Source of the DNA: Fulvivirga sediminis
Lineage (GTDB): Bacteria; Bacteroidota; Bacteroidia; Cytophagales; Cyclobacteriaceae
Direction: 5' to 3'
DNA: 64,000 bases
NCBI RefSeq assembly: GCF_016757215.1
Contig: NZ_JAESIY010000005.1
Coordinates: 124,001-188,000 of the forward strand
Shown: piece after piece, positions 42,890 to 52,949 of the stretch
Position numbering within the stretch: the first letter of the stretch is position 1
How the letters are laid out: the number at the start of each line of letters is the position of its first letter
Made by a program: the position numbers and the translations under genes
Notes under the pieces: generated by a model
Told to the model about the DNA's origin: nothing
Seen by the model: the letters and a program-made list of their open reading frames with translations, nothing else
Databases searched by the model: none

Positions 42890-43969
42890 ATGGAGGATAA
42901 CATATATTCTGAAAGCAAATTAAGAGAATTTACAGAGGCTGTATTTCTAAAAATGGGATGCAGCGCTGAAGATGCTGAAAAAGCCACAGACGTATTACTC
43001 AAAGCTGACTTACGCGGCATAGACTCACATGGTGTGGCCCGATTAACGGGTTATGTAAGACTTTGGGAAGCAGGGAGAATTAACCCAACGCCAGAGGTAA
43101 CGATAGTTCATGAAACGCCAAGCACTGCAGTAATAGATGGAGACGGAGGTCTGGGACTAATAGTAGCCATTAAAGCTATGGAAATAGCCATGAAAAAGGC
43201 CGAGCAAGTAGGTACAGGCTGGGTGAGTGTTAAAAATTCAAATCACTTTGGTATAGCTGGCTATCATGCCATGCTGGCAGCAGAAAAAGATATGGTGGGA
43301 ATGGCTATGACTAATGCCAGTCCACTAGTAGCACCTACCTTTGCTACCGAACGCATGCTAGGCACTAACCCAATAGCTGTGGCCATACCCACTGCCAAAC
43401 AACCTATGTTTGTTGCCGATATGGCCACTACTACTGCAGCAAATGGTAAGCTTGAAATTTTGCAAAGACAAGAAAAAGATGCCCCTGTAGGCTGGATTCA
43501 GAACAAAGAGGGTAATAATTCCACTAATCCTTTTGAGCTTAAAGACGGTGGAGCTTTACTTCCACTAGGCAGCGACAGGGAACACGGCAGCCATAAAGGT
43601 TACGCCCTGGGTTCTATTGTAGATATTTTTTCAGCAGTATTTTCAGGAGCCAACTATGGCCCATGGGCACCTCCTTTTGTGAGCTTTTTACCACTGGCCA
43701 AAGATCCTGTAGGAGAAGGGCTTGGGCATTTTCTCGGAGCAATGCGTATAGATGCTTTTAGACCAGCGGAAGAGTTCAAACATCATATGGATAACTGGAT
43801 AAGCAGATTTAGAGACACGAAGGCTGTAGAAGGTAAGACAGTACTTATTCCTGGTGACCCTGAGAGAGAAGCTGAAGCTAAAAGAAAAACTGATGGTATA
43901 CCTCTCAACCCTAAAGTGGTAGCTGACCTCAACGAGGTAGCTGAAAAGATGGGACTTTCTTTACTTTGA
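42890..43969 (+). CDS. Ldh/malate (ureidoglycolate) dehydrogenase family oxidoreductase
   Basis: Protein of 359 aa of the non-Rossmann malate/L-lactate dehydrogenase family: KADLRGIDSHGVARLTGYVR near 45 (catalytic His in DSHG), VSVKNSNHFGIAGYHAMLA, MTNASPLVAPTFATERMLGT and GSHKGYALGSIVDIFSAVFS. It oxidises a 2-hydroxyacid with NAD(P). Malate, lactate or a sulfolactate-like substrate cannot be told apart from sequence, although (S)-sulfolactate dehydrogenase (ComC) belongs to this family and comB is in the same window. ATG 42890 follows the -7 element by 6 nt; the upstream TTG is rejected. A terminator follows. Confidence 0.88.
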   Translation: MEDNIYSESKLREFTEAVFLKMGCSAEDAEKATDVLLKADLRGIDSHGVARLTGYVRLWEAGRINPTPEVTIVHETPSTAVIDGDGGLGLIVAIKAMEIAMKKAEQVGTGWVSVKNSNHFGIAGYHAMLAAEKDMVGMAMTNASPLVAPTFATERMLGTNPIAVAIPTAKQPMFVADMATTTAANGKLEILQRQEKDAPVGWIQNKEGNNSTNPFELKDGGALLPLGSDREHGSHKGYALGSIVDIFSAVFSGANYGPWAPPFVSFLPLAKDPVGEGLGHFLGAMRIDAFRPAEEFKHHMDNWISRFRDTKAVEGKTVLIPGDPEREAEAKRKTDGIPLNPKVVADLNEVAEKMGLSLL

Positions 43970-43984
43970 TTATATAATTAAGAT

Positions 43985-44026
43985 AAAAAACAAGGCCGTT
44001 TTTTAAAAGAAGCGGCCTTATTTTTT
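43985..44026. terminator. Terminator between the Ldh-family gene and ftsZ
   Basis: AAGGCCG (43992-43998) pairs with CGGCCTT (44013-44019), flanked by AAAAAA before and TTTTTT after, so it works both ways. It lies about 16 nt after the Ldh stop, and 160 nt past the end of ftsZ on the minus strand. The rest of the 43970-44188 gap shows nothing else. Confidence 0.75.
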
Positions 44027-44188
44027 GCCTGTTCTCACCCCGCTTTTAATTAGGGCAAGAAACCTCCTGTTTAACACCAGAAGGCTTAGCTTAAAAAATG
44101 ACACTACAGCGCCGACCTATAATTTACAACCAACAACCACTACAAAATTGGAAGCAAGCCGGCTCTGCTGTATATGTCAATCAATTTT

Positions 44189-45769
44189 TTAATCTACATT
44201 GTCATGAAGAAATCTATTATTACCTAAAATCTGATTATCATCATTCAGGTTATATTTAGATACATGAGGCTCAGAAGAATGAGGTACATTTTGCAGTCTG
44301 ATGTCTTTTCTAAGATAAGCAGGCACATCCAGCTTCTCTTTAAATTCATCGGCATTCATCTCATTTCTATTAAGCCCTTTCAATCGATCTATTCTTTCCT
44401 GAGCCTTTTTACGCATAACGTCTTTAGTGCTCTTGTTGAGATCCATCATACCATCATCATTAATAAGCTGATCAGAGCCATCACCTTCCTGCATGAACTC
44501 GAACTCATCTTCTAACTCAGAAAATAGGCCATCGTCACCGTCATCATCATTAAAATCAGAATTTACGGGACTAGTAAAAGAGTAGCTTCTATTTGGTTCT
44601 GAAAATTTATTATCAAAAGATGAAGCATCATTACCATTATTGATATTGCGCTTAGTAATTTCTCCTGAATTATGATTTACAGAATTATCATTATCAAACA
44701 TGTTTATCTGCTTATTAGCATCTAAATCATATACCTTACGAGCCGACCCTTCCTCCTGCTGCTTTTTTTCTCTATTCTTTGGCAAGTAGGCATGATCATG
44801 GTCGAACCCCGTTGCAATTACAGTTACTCTAATGCTATCTCCTAAATCAGGATCTACACCATGGCCGAATATCACCTCAGCATCATCTCCAGCTTCTTCC
44901 TGAATGTACTCGGTAATTTCAGTAAGCTCATCCATTTGTAGCTCAGCCTGCTCACCAGAAATAATAGAAAGCAATATTTTCTGTGCTCCATGAATGTCTT
45001 TGTTATCCAACAGAGGTGAAGCTAAAGCTTCTTCAGCCGCTTTTCTAGCTCTGTTTTCTCCTTTAGTTTCTGCAGACCCCATTACTGCGGCACCTGCATT
45101 GTGCATTACAGTGCGCACATCTTGAAAGTCAACGTTAACATAGCCAGCCACCGTAATTATTTCTGCAATACCTTTAGCTGCGGTAGTTAACACGTTATCA
45201 GCCTGAGCAAATGCAGTACCGATAGAGAGATTTCCATAGATTTCTCTCAGTTTATCATTAAGAATTACCAGCACGGTATCACAACTTTCTTTTAGAGAGT
45301 TGATCCCCGCTTCAGCCTGATTAGCCTTTTTCTTTCCTTCAAAACCAAATGGAGCCGTAACGATACCCACCGTAAGGATATCCATTTCTTTAGCTATTTT
45401 GGCGATTACAGGAGCAGCTCCGGTTCCGGTACCACCTCCCATACCTGCTGTAATAAATACCATTTTAGTATCATTTCCTAACAGGTCTCTAATATCTTCT
45501 TTACTCTCTAGAGCAGCATTTTTACCTACTTCAGGGTTGGCTCCTGCCCCCAGTCCTTCGGTAAGGTTAACCCCTATCTGTATTTTACCTGGAACAGAAC
45601 TTGTTTTCAGGGCTTGTGAATCTGTGTTACAAACTACAAATTCAACATCTTTAATACCCTGGCTAAACATGTGATTAACAGCGTTGCTCCCTCCGCCACC
45701 AACTCCAATCACCTTTATGATGGACTTGTGATGTTTGGGTATATCAAATTTATAAGCGTTTTCAGACAT
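44189..45769 (-). CDS. ftsZ: Cell division protein FtsZ
   Basis: Protein of 526 aa, long for FtsZ. GTPase motifs: VIGVGGGGSNAVNHMF near 20, the tubulin signature GGGTGTGAAPVIAK at about 110-123, and IADIITVAGYVNVDFQDV-like loops. The core ends near 320, followed by a long polar Asn/Asp-rich linker. The FtsA-binding motif is DVPAYLRKDIRL near residue 483-494, but about 32 further residues follow it, where most FtsZ end soon after the motif. It polymerises at midcell to form the Z ring. Last gene of the dcw cluster, 38 nt after ftsA. Confidence 0.96.
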   Translation of the reverse strand: MSENAYKFDIPKHHKSIIKVIGVGGGGSNAVNHMFSQGIKDVEFVVCNTDSQALKTSSVPGKIQIGVNLTEGLGAGANPEVGKNAALESKEDIRDLLGNDTKMVFITAGMGGGTGTGAAPVIAKIAKEMDILTVGIVTAPFGFEGKKKANQAEAGINSLKESCDTVLVILNDKLREIYGNLSIGTAFAQADNVLTTAAKGIAEIITVAGYVNVDFQDVRTVMHNAGAAVMGSAETKGENRARKAAEEALASPLLDNKDIHGAQKILLSIISGEQAELQMDELTEITEYIQEEAGDDAEVIFGHGVDPDLGDSIRVTVIATGFDHDHAYLPKNREKKQQEEGSARKVYDLDANKQINMFDNDNSVNHNSGEITKRNINNGNDASSFDNKFSEPNRSYSFTSPVNSDFNDDDGDDGLFSELEDEFEFMQEGDGSDQLINDDGMMDLNKSTKDVMRKKAQERIDRLKGLNRNEMNADEFKEKLDVPAYLRKDIRLQNVPHSSEPHVSKYNLNDDNQILGNNRFLHDNVD

Positions 45770-45807
45770 AGTATTTTTTGTTTAGTGGTTGCAAATTTTT
45801 GACCTTC

Positions 45808-47115
45808 TTAATAATCATTTTTACTATCCAAATCGTCGATCAAAAGGCCTTTAGTTTTATTTAAAATCTTACTGAAGAAGTCTCCACTTCCAGCCTTTTT
45901 CTTCTGTTGTATACCGGGACGTCCGGATACCTTCACCTCATTGTATCTGTTTTCTCGCTCATCAAGAGCTCTAAAGCCAGACAGCACCAACCCAACAGAA
46001 GTAGCATACATAGGACTCTTCACTATGTCCATCTTGCTTCTGCCAAGATGTTCATTAGGATAACCTATGCGGGCATCCATGCCAGTCATATACTCTACCA
46101 GTTGCTTTAGACAGCTGAGCTGCCCACCACCACCAGTGATCACAATGCCACCGGCTAATCTGTTTTCAAAACCAGACGTAATAATTTCTGTATGAGCCAG
46201 TTCTACAATCTCTTCCATCCTTGCCTCAATAATGTGTGCCAGGTTCTTAACAGAGATCTCTTTCGGCGCACGATTTCTAATGCCAGGAATAGAAACAATT
46301 TCATTAGGACTTGCCTCTTCAGCAATAGCCTTACCAAATTTAGTCTTCAATACCTCAGCCTGGTGCTGCATTACCATACACCCCTGTTTTATATCTGAGG
46401 TAATAATATTCCCTCCAAAAGGTATCACTGCTGTATGACGAATAATATTATCATGGAAAATAGCAATATCAGTAGTACCACCACCAATATCAATAAGGCA
46501 GATGCCTGCTTCTTTTTCTTCGTCACTTAGCACAGCCATACTAGATGCTAATGGCTCTAAAATCAGATGTTCTATCTCCAGACCTGCTCTTTTCACACAC
46601 TTATTAATGTTATTAATAGCATTAGTCTGTGCAGTAATAATATGAAAATCAGCTTCTAGCTTTACACCAGACATACCTACAGGATCTTTAATACCATCTT
46701 CATAATCTACTGTATAGTCCTGTGGCATAACGTGAATAATTTCACTGCCAGGAGGAATTACAATCCTGTACATATCATTATTGAGGCGATTGATATCCTC
46801 AATAGTAATTTCATCATCCTTGGTATTACGAGTGATACTTCCATGATGTACAGAGCTTCTTATGTGCTGACCAGCTATACCTACATTAACAACTCTAATA
46901 TCAATACCTGATTGATCTTCTGCCTCACGAACGGCCTTCTCAATAGCATTTACCGTTTTGTCAATATTTGTAACTATGCCTCTGATCACTCCATCTGACT
47001 CGGCCTTACCCATACCAAGAACTTCCAGCTTGCCGTACTCATTCTTCCTTCCTACTATGGCGCAAATCTTGGTGGTGCCGATATCGAGCCCTACAACGAT
47101 TTTATCATTTTCCAT
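45808..47115 (-). CDS. ftsA: Cell division protein FtsA
   Basis: Protein of 435 aa of the actin-like ASKHA fold: VVGLDIGTTKICAIVGRKNE at 5-24 (phosphate 1), ICLIDIGGGTTDIAIF (phosphate 2), and GGIVITGGGGQLSCLKQLVE (adenosine loop). It anchors FtsZ filaments to the inner membrane and recruits later division proteins. A C-terminal helix suited to the membrane lies in the last 20 residues. It follows ftsQ by 58 nt and precedes ftsZ, the standard order. Confidence 0.95.
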   Translation of the reverse strand: MENDKIVVGLDIGTTKICAIVGRKNEYGKLEVLGMGKAESDGVIRGIVTNIDKTVNAIEKAVREAEDQSGIDIRVVNVGIAGQHIRSSVHHGSITRNTKDDEITIEDINRLNNDMYRIVIPPGSEIIHVMPQDYTVDYEDGIKDPVGMSGVKLEADFHIITAQTNAINNINKCVKRAGLEIEHLILEPLASSMAVLSDEEKEAGICLIDIGGGTTDIAIFHDNIIRHTAVIPFGGNIITSDIKQGCMVMQHQAEVLKTKFGKAIAEEASPNEIVSIPGIRNRAPKEISVKNLAHIIEARMEEIVELAHTEIITSGFENRLAGGIVITGGGGQLSCLKQLVEYMTGMDARIGYPNEHLGRSKMDIVKSPMYATSVGLVLSGFRALDERENRYNEVKVSGRPGIQQKKKAGSGDFFSKILNKTKGLLIDDLDSKNDY

Positions 47116-47173
47116 GGTTGTAAATTTATTTTTAAGTGGTTGTTTTCTTTATTTCTTTTATTTCTTACTATCG

Positions 47174-47938
47174 TTATTCCGCTATTATCTGTCCCTCATA
47201 TTCCAGGTTTACCCTTGTATAAGTATTCCATCCTTTTTGCGGTAAGATGTGATCGTAGAATATTTTTAACTTTCTAAACTTTCTTTCCAAATCTTCAGGC
47301 TTACCAAACTCCACATACTGCTTTGTTACCTGAGGATATAAAAGCACATTTAATTTTTTATCGATATCAATCTGAGCTATCTGTGCCTTCCAGAATTTGT
47401 CATTATTGATATATCTTATTAAATCATAAATCTTCTTTCCTTCATCAGTAGAGGTCAGATCATGCTTTACCAGCTCCCTCCCGTAGTCTCCACTAATGAG
47501 CGTGACTCTAGATGTATATTTGCTAGAAACAGGCAGAACCGCTCCATCTTCAGAGATATAGGCATCCGGACCTTGGTTTTGAATAACACGAGCTAATGGA
47601 CGACGAAGCTCTACCTTAACTAAAAGATTACCTTTTAAATCTTTATAAATCTCAGCTTCTTTGATGAACTTGTCCATCTCCACACTTTGCTCTATGTCTC
47701 TAAGGTTCAACTCTTTAAAGCTAGTACCCTTCACTGCTTTATTTCCATTATCAGTCATAAGGGCCAAAACATCAGCCTCATCTACATAATAGTTTTCATA
47801 CTGATTAGCAATTCTAATCACTACATCTTTACATACTTCTCCACTTTGCCTGCTATCAGTAAAGCCAATAACAGATATCAGCACCACACCTGCTATAAGC
47901 AGCTTAGCCCCGATCTTCATCTTATACTTCTTTAACAT
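47174..47938 (-). CDS. ftsQ: FtsQ/DivIB-like cell division protein
   Basis: Protein of 254 aa with an N-terminal membrane helix at about 10-26 (KLLIAGVVLISVIGF) followed by a periplasmic part (POTRA-like, ISNxYENYYVDEADVLALMT) and a helical C-terminal section. The call rests on gene position between murC and ftsA, size and layout, because FtsQ is poorly conserved in Bacteroidota. It links early and late division proteins. Start is either ATG 47938, overlapping murC by 17 nt, or ATG 47920, one nucleotide after the murC stop. Confidence 0.88.
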   Translation of the reverse strand: MLKKYKMKIGAKLLIAGVVLISVIGFTDSRQSGEVCKDVVIRIANQYENYYVDEADVLALMTDNGNKAVKGTSFKELNLRDIEQSVEMDKFIKEAEIYKDLKGNLLVKVELRRPLARVIQNQGPDAYISEDGAVLPVSSKYTSRVTLISGDYGRELVKHDLTSTDEGKKIYDLIRYINNDKFWKAQIAQIDIDKKLNVLLYPQVTKQYVEFGKPEDLERKFRKLKIFYDHILPQKGWNTYTRVNLEYEGQIIAE

Positions 47939-49322
47939 GATACCTGCTCTTTAACATTTCTTTAATCGGCTCCACCAGCTTATCTATATCTCCCGCTCCG
48001 ATGGTGGCCACTACTTCTAGTTCTTTTTCTTTTAAGTTATCTATCAGCTGCTCTTTAGAACACTGCTCTTTTTTATTAATAGTAATATTATCTAACAAAA
48101 GTTTTGAAGAAACTCCTTCAATAGGTTCTTCTCTGGCCGGGTAAATATCTAGCAAGATGACTTCGTCAGCCAAGCTTAGGCTTTCTGAAAATTCATTAGC
48201 GAAGTCCCTAGTTCTTGTAAACAAATGTGGTTGAAAAATAGCTGTTACTTTTTTATCAGGATACAAGGCCTTCAATGAACTTAAAAAAGCCTTAATCTCT
48301 ACCGGATGATGAGCATAATCATCTACAAAAACTATTTGCTCAGATCTCAGCACATATTCAAACCTCCTTTTTACTCCCAGATACGACTCCACTCCCTTAC
48401 GAATATCTTCCTCACTCAACCCCAACTCTAGACCTATGGCTATAGCTGCTGTTACATTCTCCACATTATGAAAGCCTGGAACCCCAAGCCTCAATCCTTC
48501 TATCTTAACCTGCGCATCTTGATAATCAAATTGAAAAAAGCCATTATCTAAGGTGACATTATCGGCGAAAAACTCACCGTACTCCATTCCATAGGTCTTG
48601 ACTTTTCCTTCGAATGAATCATCTACAAGCTCATTTACTATTTTATTATTTATGTATAGCTTTCCATTATGTCTTAATTTATGTATAAAGTCTTTAAACG
48701 AATTCTGAAGTTTATTCTTATCTCCATAAATATCCAGGTGATCAGCATCAGCTGATGTCACCACGGCTAAATTGGGAGATAACGTCAAAAACGACCTGTC
48801 AAACTCGTCAGCTTCTACCACGGCTATTGCTTTATCAGTATTATTAGCTATGAAATTAGAGTTGTAATTAGTAGCTATTCCTCCCAAAAACACTGTAATA
48901 TCCTTACCTGCCGATTTCAAAATATGCGACACCATAGAAGACGTGGTAGTTTTACCATGCGTTCCTGCCACCGCCACTGTAAAAAACTGCTCACTAATAA
49001 GTCCGAGCACTGCCGATCTCTTCTTAATTTCATATCCAAGATCTTTCAGATGGTTATATTCCTTATGTGAAGCAGGTATAGCCGGGGTATATATCACCAG
49101 GCTGCTTTTCTTATCATCTATAATCTCTGCAGGAATATTTTCTATCTTATCTTCATAATGAATAACTATACCCTCCTCTTCCAGCCTTTTGGTAAGAGCT
49201 GTAGGCGTACGATCATAGCCGCTTACCTTATAACCATTATGGGAGAACCACCTGGCTAAGGCACTCATACCAATACCTCCTACACCTATAAAATACACGC
49301 TATGGTAGCTATCCAACTTCAA
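47922..49322 (-). CDS. murC: UDP-N-acetylmuramate--L-alanine ligase
   Basis: Protein of 466 aa. It begins MKLDSYHSVYFIGVGGIGMS (nucleotide loop) and carries VAVAGTHGKTTTSSMVSHIL (ATP loop), VVEADEFDRSFL, FVDDYAHHPVEIKAFLSSLK and IFQPHLFTRTRDF. These are the Mur ligase signatures for the first peptide step: adding L-Ala to UDP-MurNAc. The N-terminal YFIGVGGIGMS and HHP motifs separate MurC from the other ligases. It overlaps murG by 4 nt (ATGA). Confidence 0.97.
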   Translation of the reverse strand: MKLDSYHSVYFIGVGGIGMSALARWFSHNGYKVSGYDRTPTALTKRLEEEGIVIHYEDKIENIPAEIIDDKKSSLVIYTPAIPASHKEYNHLKDLGYEIKKRSAVLGLISEQFFTVAVAGTHGKTTTSSMVSHILKSAGKDITVFLGGIATNYNSNFIANNTDKAIAVVEADEFDRSFLTLSPNLAVVTSADADHLDIYGDKNKLQNSFKDFIHKLRHNGKLYINNKIVNELVDDSFEGKVKTYGMEYGEFFADNVTLDNGFFQFDYQDAQVKIEGLRLGVPGFHNVENVTAAIAIGLELGLSEEDIRKGVESYLGVKRRFEYVLRSEQIVFVDDYAHHPVEIKAFLSSLKALYPDKKVTAIFQPHLFTRTRDFANEFSESLSLADEVILLDIYPAREEPIEGVSSKLLLDNITINKKEQCSKEQLIDNLKEKELEVVATIGAGDIDKLVEPIKEMLKSRYHVKEV

Positions 49323-50428
49323 TTCAGTATACTTATCAATTCGTTTACTATATCATTTGCTGCATTAGGCCTTCCCATATTCTTAATATTAGCTCCTAAT
49401 GCTGTTTGTCTTTCTTTATCATTTAAAAGCTTCAATGCTTCCGGAATCAACTTCTCCTTTGCTTCACTATCTTTAATCATTATAGCAGCATCTATCTGTA
49501 CCAAAGCCATCGCATTCTTTGTTTGATGATCTTCCGCCACATTAGGAGAAGGTATCAAAACCACTGGCTTACCTACCAGACATAACTCCGAAATAGACAA
49601 TGCACCTGCTCTTGATAGTATCAAATCAGCTGCTGCATAAGCCAAGTCCATCTCTTTTATAAATTCCATTACCCTAATATCCGTCAGATCAAAGCGCTCT
49701 GCCTTACCCTTCATTTCGGTATAATAGAACTTACCCGTTTGCCAAATCAGTTGCACATCAGCATCTAGTACCTTTTGCAACTGATCGATAATACTATTAT
49801 TTATCGTTCGAGCCCCCAAGCTTCCTCCGAGAACGAGAATAGTTTTCTTACTTGATGAAAAATTAAAATGCTTTAATGCTTCATCTCTTTTTTCATTCAC
49901 TTTTAAAATATCCCTTCTAACAGGATTACCGGTGAAGACTATTTTCTCTTCAGGGAAATATTTTTCCATCTTATCATATGCTACGCATACTTTTTTGGCT
50001 TTATCTCCCAACCTTTTATTAGTAATTCCTGCGTGAGAATTCTGCTCCTGAACCATAGCAGGAATACCCTTAGCAGTAGCAGCTAACATAGTAGGCCCAC
50101 TAGCATATCCTCCGAAGCCAATCACCGCATCAGGCTTAAACTGCTTTACCAATTTCTGAGCCTTCATATAGCTAGAGATAAGCTTAACAGGAAAAAGCAG
50201 ATTATCTATGGTTAGCCTTCTTTGAAGTCCACTTATCCAAAGCCCCTTTATTTCATAGCCAGCTTCCGGAACTTTAGTCATTTCCATTTTACCTTCCGCT
50301 CCTACAAAAAGAATTTCAGCATCAGCATAGCGATGCTTAATTTCATTAGCTACAGCTATAGCAGGATAGATATGACCACCCGTGCCACCACCACTAATAA
50401 TAAATCTATATGGTCTGTTTTTACTCAA
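49319..50428 (-). CDS. murG: UDP-GlcNAc:MurNAc-(pentapeptide)-PP-undecaprenol transferase
   Basis: Protein of 369 aa. Motifs: IISGGGTGGHIYPAIAVANE near the start (GT-B G-loop), GFGGYASGPTMLAATAKGIP, QEQNSHAGITNKRL, LVLGGSLGARTINNSIIDQL, SRAGALSISELCLVGKPVVL and SPNVAEDHQTKNAMAL. It transfers GlcNAc to lipid I to make lipid II on the cytoplasmic face. It lies 5 nt after ftsW and overlaps murC by 4 nt, inside the tight murD-murC block. Confidence 0.97.
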   Translation of the reverse strand: MSKNRPYRFIISGGGTGGHIYPAIAVANEIKHRYADAEILFVGAEGKMEMTKVPEAGYEIKGLWISGLQRRLTIDNLLFPVKLISSYMKAQKLVKQFKPDAVIGFGGYASGPTMLAATAKGIPAMVQEQNSHAGITNKRLGDKAKKVCVAYDKMEKYFPEEKIVFTGNPVRRDILKVNEKRDEALKHFNFSSSKKTILVLGGSLGARTINNSIIDQLQKVLDADVQLIWQTGKFYYTEMKGKAERFDLTDIRVMEFIKEMDLAYAAADLILSRAGALSISELCLVGKPVVLIPSPNVAEDHQTKNAMALVQIDAAIMIKDSEAKEKLIPEALKLLNDKERQTALGANIKNMGRPNAANDIVNELISILN

Positions 50429-50433
50429 TCTAT

Positions 50434-51594
50434 TTACGCCGCTCTCGCTACATTTTTTGTTATCCCTGAACTTTCCTTCCAGCTGGTATCGGTCTCTCCA
50501 CGGCTCACACTTAGTATTATACCTAGTGATAAACCTGTAAATAATAGAGATGTACCTCCCATACTCACCATAGGTAGTGGCAAACCTGTAACTGGCCCAA
50601 GTCCCACTACAACCCCCATATTCACCAAGGCCTGTAACACTAATGAGAAACTTAGCCCTGCAGACAACAGCCCTCCATAAGCTCGCTCACTCTTTACTAC
50701 GGCCTTCATGCCTCTGGAAAGTAGCACCAGATAAAGTACTAGCACTACTACGCCGCCCACCATACCATATTCTTCTATGATTATTGCATACACAAAATCT
50801 GAATACGGGTGAGGCAATATATTTCTTTGCTGACTTTGACCGGGCCCTTTACCTGCAACACCACCAGTAGCTACAGCCAAGCGAGCTTGCATGGCCTGAA
50901 AAGGCAGCTTATCCTCATTTAAAAAGCTCTCAATACGACTTTTTGCAGTCTCTCCTCTCACTCCAAATTTCAATGCTACAACGCCAGAAAGTGTTCCTAC
51001 AAAAACCAACATAGCCAAGTATTTTACAGGCACCCTACCTATAAACATGATAAGCATACAGGTGAGGAATAATAAAATGGCTGATGACAGGTTGGTTAAT
51101 GCTATTAAACCACAAATAACGCCACACCAGATCAGTATAGGAATCAATGACTCTTTAAAATCTGCTATGTTTTGCTGCCTTTTGGATAGCATGCTGGCCA
51201 AGCTGGTTATCAAAGCCAAACTAGCTAAGTCTGAAGGCTGAAAAGTAGCATGAATAATAGGAACACTAATCCAACGGGAGGCATCATTTAGACTTACTCC
51301 GTTAGTAAATGTATATAGCAATAATGGCACACTCACCCACAAGGCAAGTCTGGATATTCTTGAATAATACCTATAATCCACTCTGTGAGCCAGCCACATA
51401 GCAAAAAGCCCTACTCCAATAAGGATAGTATGCTTTAGCAAGTAGCTCTCAGGATTTTTCATATGCTTAAAAGCCAATGTACCTGTAGCACTATACACCA
51501 CCAAAATACTGATGAGTGACAGCGCAAACACCACAGCCCAGATCACAGGATCTCCCTTCAAATGCTCATCTACCCATGCCTTGATCTTAGTCAT
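50434..51594 (-). CDS. ftsW: Cell division lipid II polymerase/flippase FtsW
   Basis: Protein of 386 aa with about ten membrane helices of the SEDS family. The motif AVATGGVAGKGPGQSQQRNI, then LPHPYSDFVYAIIIEEYGM, is the FtsW/RodA loop, and PVTGLPLPMVSMGGTSLLFT lies near the end. SEDS proteins polymerise lipid II into glycan strands at the septum. Its first codons overlap the end of murD by 4 nt, and murG follows 5 nt after its stop. Confidence 0.95.
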   Translation of the reverse strand: MTKIKAWVDEHLKGDPVIWAVVFALSLISILVVYSATGTLAFKHMKNPESYLLKHTILIGVGLFAMWLAHRVDYRYYSRISRLALWVSVPLLLYTFTNGVSLNDASRWISVPIIHATFQPSDLASLALITSLASMLSKRQQNIADFKESLIPILIWCGVICGLIALTNLSSAILLFLTCMLIMFIGRVPVKYLAMLVFVGTLSGVVALKFGVRGETAKSRIESFLNEDKLPFQAMQARLAVATGGVAGKGPGQSQQRNILPHPYSDFVYAIIIEEYGMVGGVVVLVLYLVLLSRGMKAVVKSERAYGGLLSAGLSFSLVLQALVNMGVVVGLGPVTGLPLPMVSMGGTSLLFTGLSLGIILSVSRGETDTSWKESSGITKNVARAA

Positions 51595-52949
51595 TGCTCA
51601 ATTTTCTTACTTTCAAACTCTTCTTTCAATTCTAATACTGCCTTTTTAAACTGATCTCCACGATCTATATAATTATTAAAAAGGTCGAAACTGGCACACG
51701 CAGGCGAAAGTAATACCACATCATGCGCCTCCGCATATTGCAATGCAGACCGTACTGCATCTTTTATATTAACTGTTTCCAGCAAATCTATTATCTGATC
51801 ATGAAAAGCCTCTCTCAGTTTGGTGTTGTCTTTTCCAAGACATATTAATGCTTTTACTTTAGCATTAACACGCTCCATGATCAAGTTATAATCATTTCCT
51901 TTATCGACTCCTCCGGCTATCCAAATCAGCTGCTCACTAAAGCTATCTAATGCATACTTTACTGAGTCTACATTGGTTGCTTTAGAATCGTTTATAAAAT
52001 CCACTTCATTGATAGTGGCCACATACTCTAGCCTATGAGGCGCATTTTTAAAGCTTTTTAGACCTTTACGAATCGCTTGCTCACTTACTCCAACTATCAT
52101 TGCCGCCCTTATGGCAGACATCATATTGATGGCATTATGTGGACCTCTTAGGGTAGTTTCCGCCTGACTGACAACTATATCATTGCCAATATTCATCTCT
52201 GTTCCTGAAAGATAGTTTTCTGCCTTTTCTGTAATAGACACAGGGTGTTTAACTCCTGAAAAACTACTCTCAGCAAGTCCATTTATTACCAGTTCATCAT
52301 CTGAATAAAATATGAAATGATCTGTCTCATTCATATTCTTAATTAACCCAAACTTAGAATCGACATAATTAGATAAATCGTAATTATATCGATCAAGATG
52401 ATCTGGTGTAATATTTAAGAGAACCCCCACAAATGGCTTAAAAGACTTCGTACCATCAAGCTGGAAGCTGCTCATTTCAACTACATAGTAGTCAAAAGAA
52501 TCTTCTATCACCTGTTTGGCTAGGCTATGCCCTACATTACCCGCCAAGCCTACACTAAAACCCGCTTCTTTTAGCAAGTGGTAGGTTAGTAGAGTAGTGG
52601 TAGTTTTACCATTAGTGCCAGTAATAGCAATAATAGACGCTTGAGTAAAGCTAGATGCAAACTCTATTTCATCAATAATTTCAATTTGCTTCGCCTTACA
52701 CTTTTGAATGATGTCTGCTTTTTCAGGTATACCAGGGCTTTTGATAATAATAGAAGAACTAAGAATTTCTTCTTGAGAATGCACACCCTCTTCAAAGACA
52801 ATAGCTGCGGCTATCAGCTCTGCTTTATAGCTGTCTTTGATAGTGCCGGCATCAGAAACAAACACATCATATCCTTTAGCTTTCGCCAAAAGAGCTGCGC
52901 CTGTTCCGCTCTCTCCCGCTCCTAATATGGTTACCTTATTTTTTACCAT
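51591..52949 (-). CDS. murD: UDP-N-acetylmuramoyl-L-alanine--D-glutamate ligase
   Basis: Protein of 452 aa. It starts MVKNKVTILGAGESGTGAAL, with AITGTNGKTTTTLLTYHLLK (ATP loop), YVVEMSSFQLD, LNITPDHLDRY, FINDSKATNVDSVKYALDSF and WIAGGVDKGNDYN. These are the MurD ligase signatures for adding D-Glu to UDP-MurNAc-L-Ala. Upstream there is a 199-nt gap to mraY, the largest inside the dcw cluster. A 47-aa frame (52943-53086) overlaps the murD start. An internal promoter for murD-ftsZ may lie in that gap. Confidence 0.96.
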   Translation of the reverse strand: MVKNKVTILGAGESGTGAALLAKAKGYDVFVSDAGTIKDSYKAELIAAAIVFEEGVHSQEEILSSSIIIKSPGIPEKADIIQKCKAKQIEIIDEIEFASSFTQASIIAITGTNGKTTTTLLTYHLLKEAGFSVGLAGNVGHSLAKQVIEDSFDYYVVEMSSFQLDGTKSFKPFVGVLLNITPDHLDRYNYDLSNYVDSKFGLIKNMNETDHFIFYSDDELVINGLAESSFSGVKHPVSITEKAENYLSGTEMNIGNDIVVSQAETTLRGPHNAINMMSAIRAAMIVGVSEQAIRKGLKSFKNAPHRLEYVATINEVDFINDSKATNVDSVKYALDSFSEQLIWIAGGVDKGNDYNLIMERVNAKVKALICLGKDNTKLREAFHDQIIDLLETVNIKDAVRSALQYAEAHDVVLLSPACASFDLFNNYIDRGDQFKKAVLELKEEFESKKIEQ

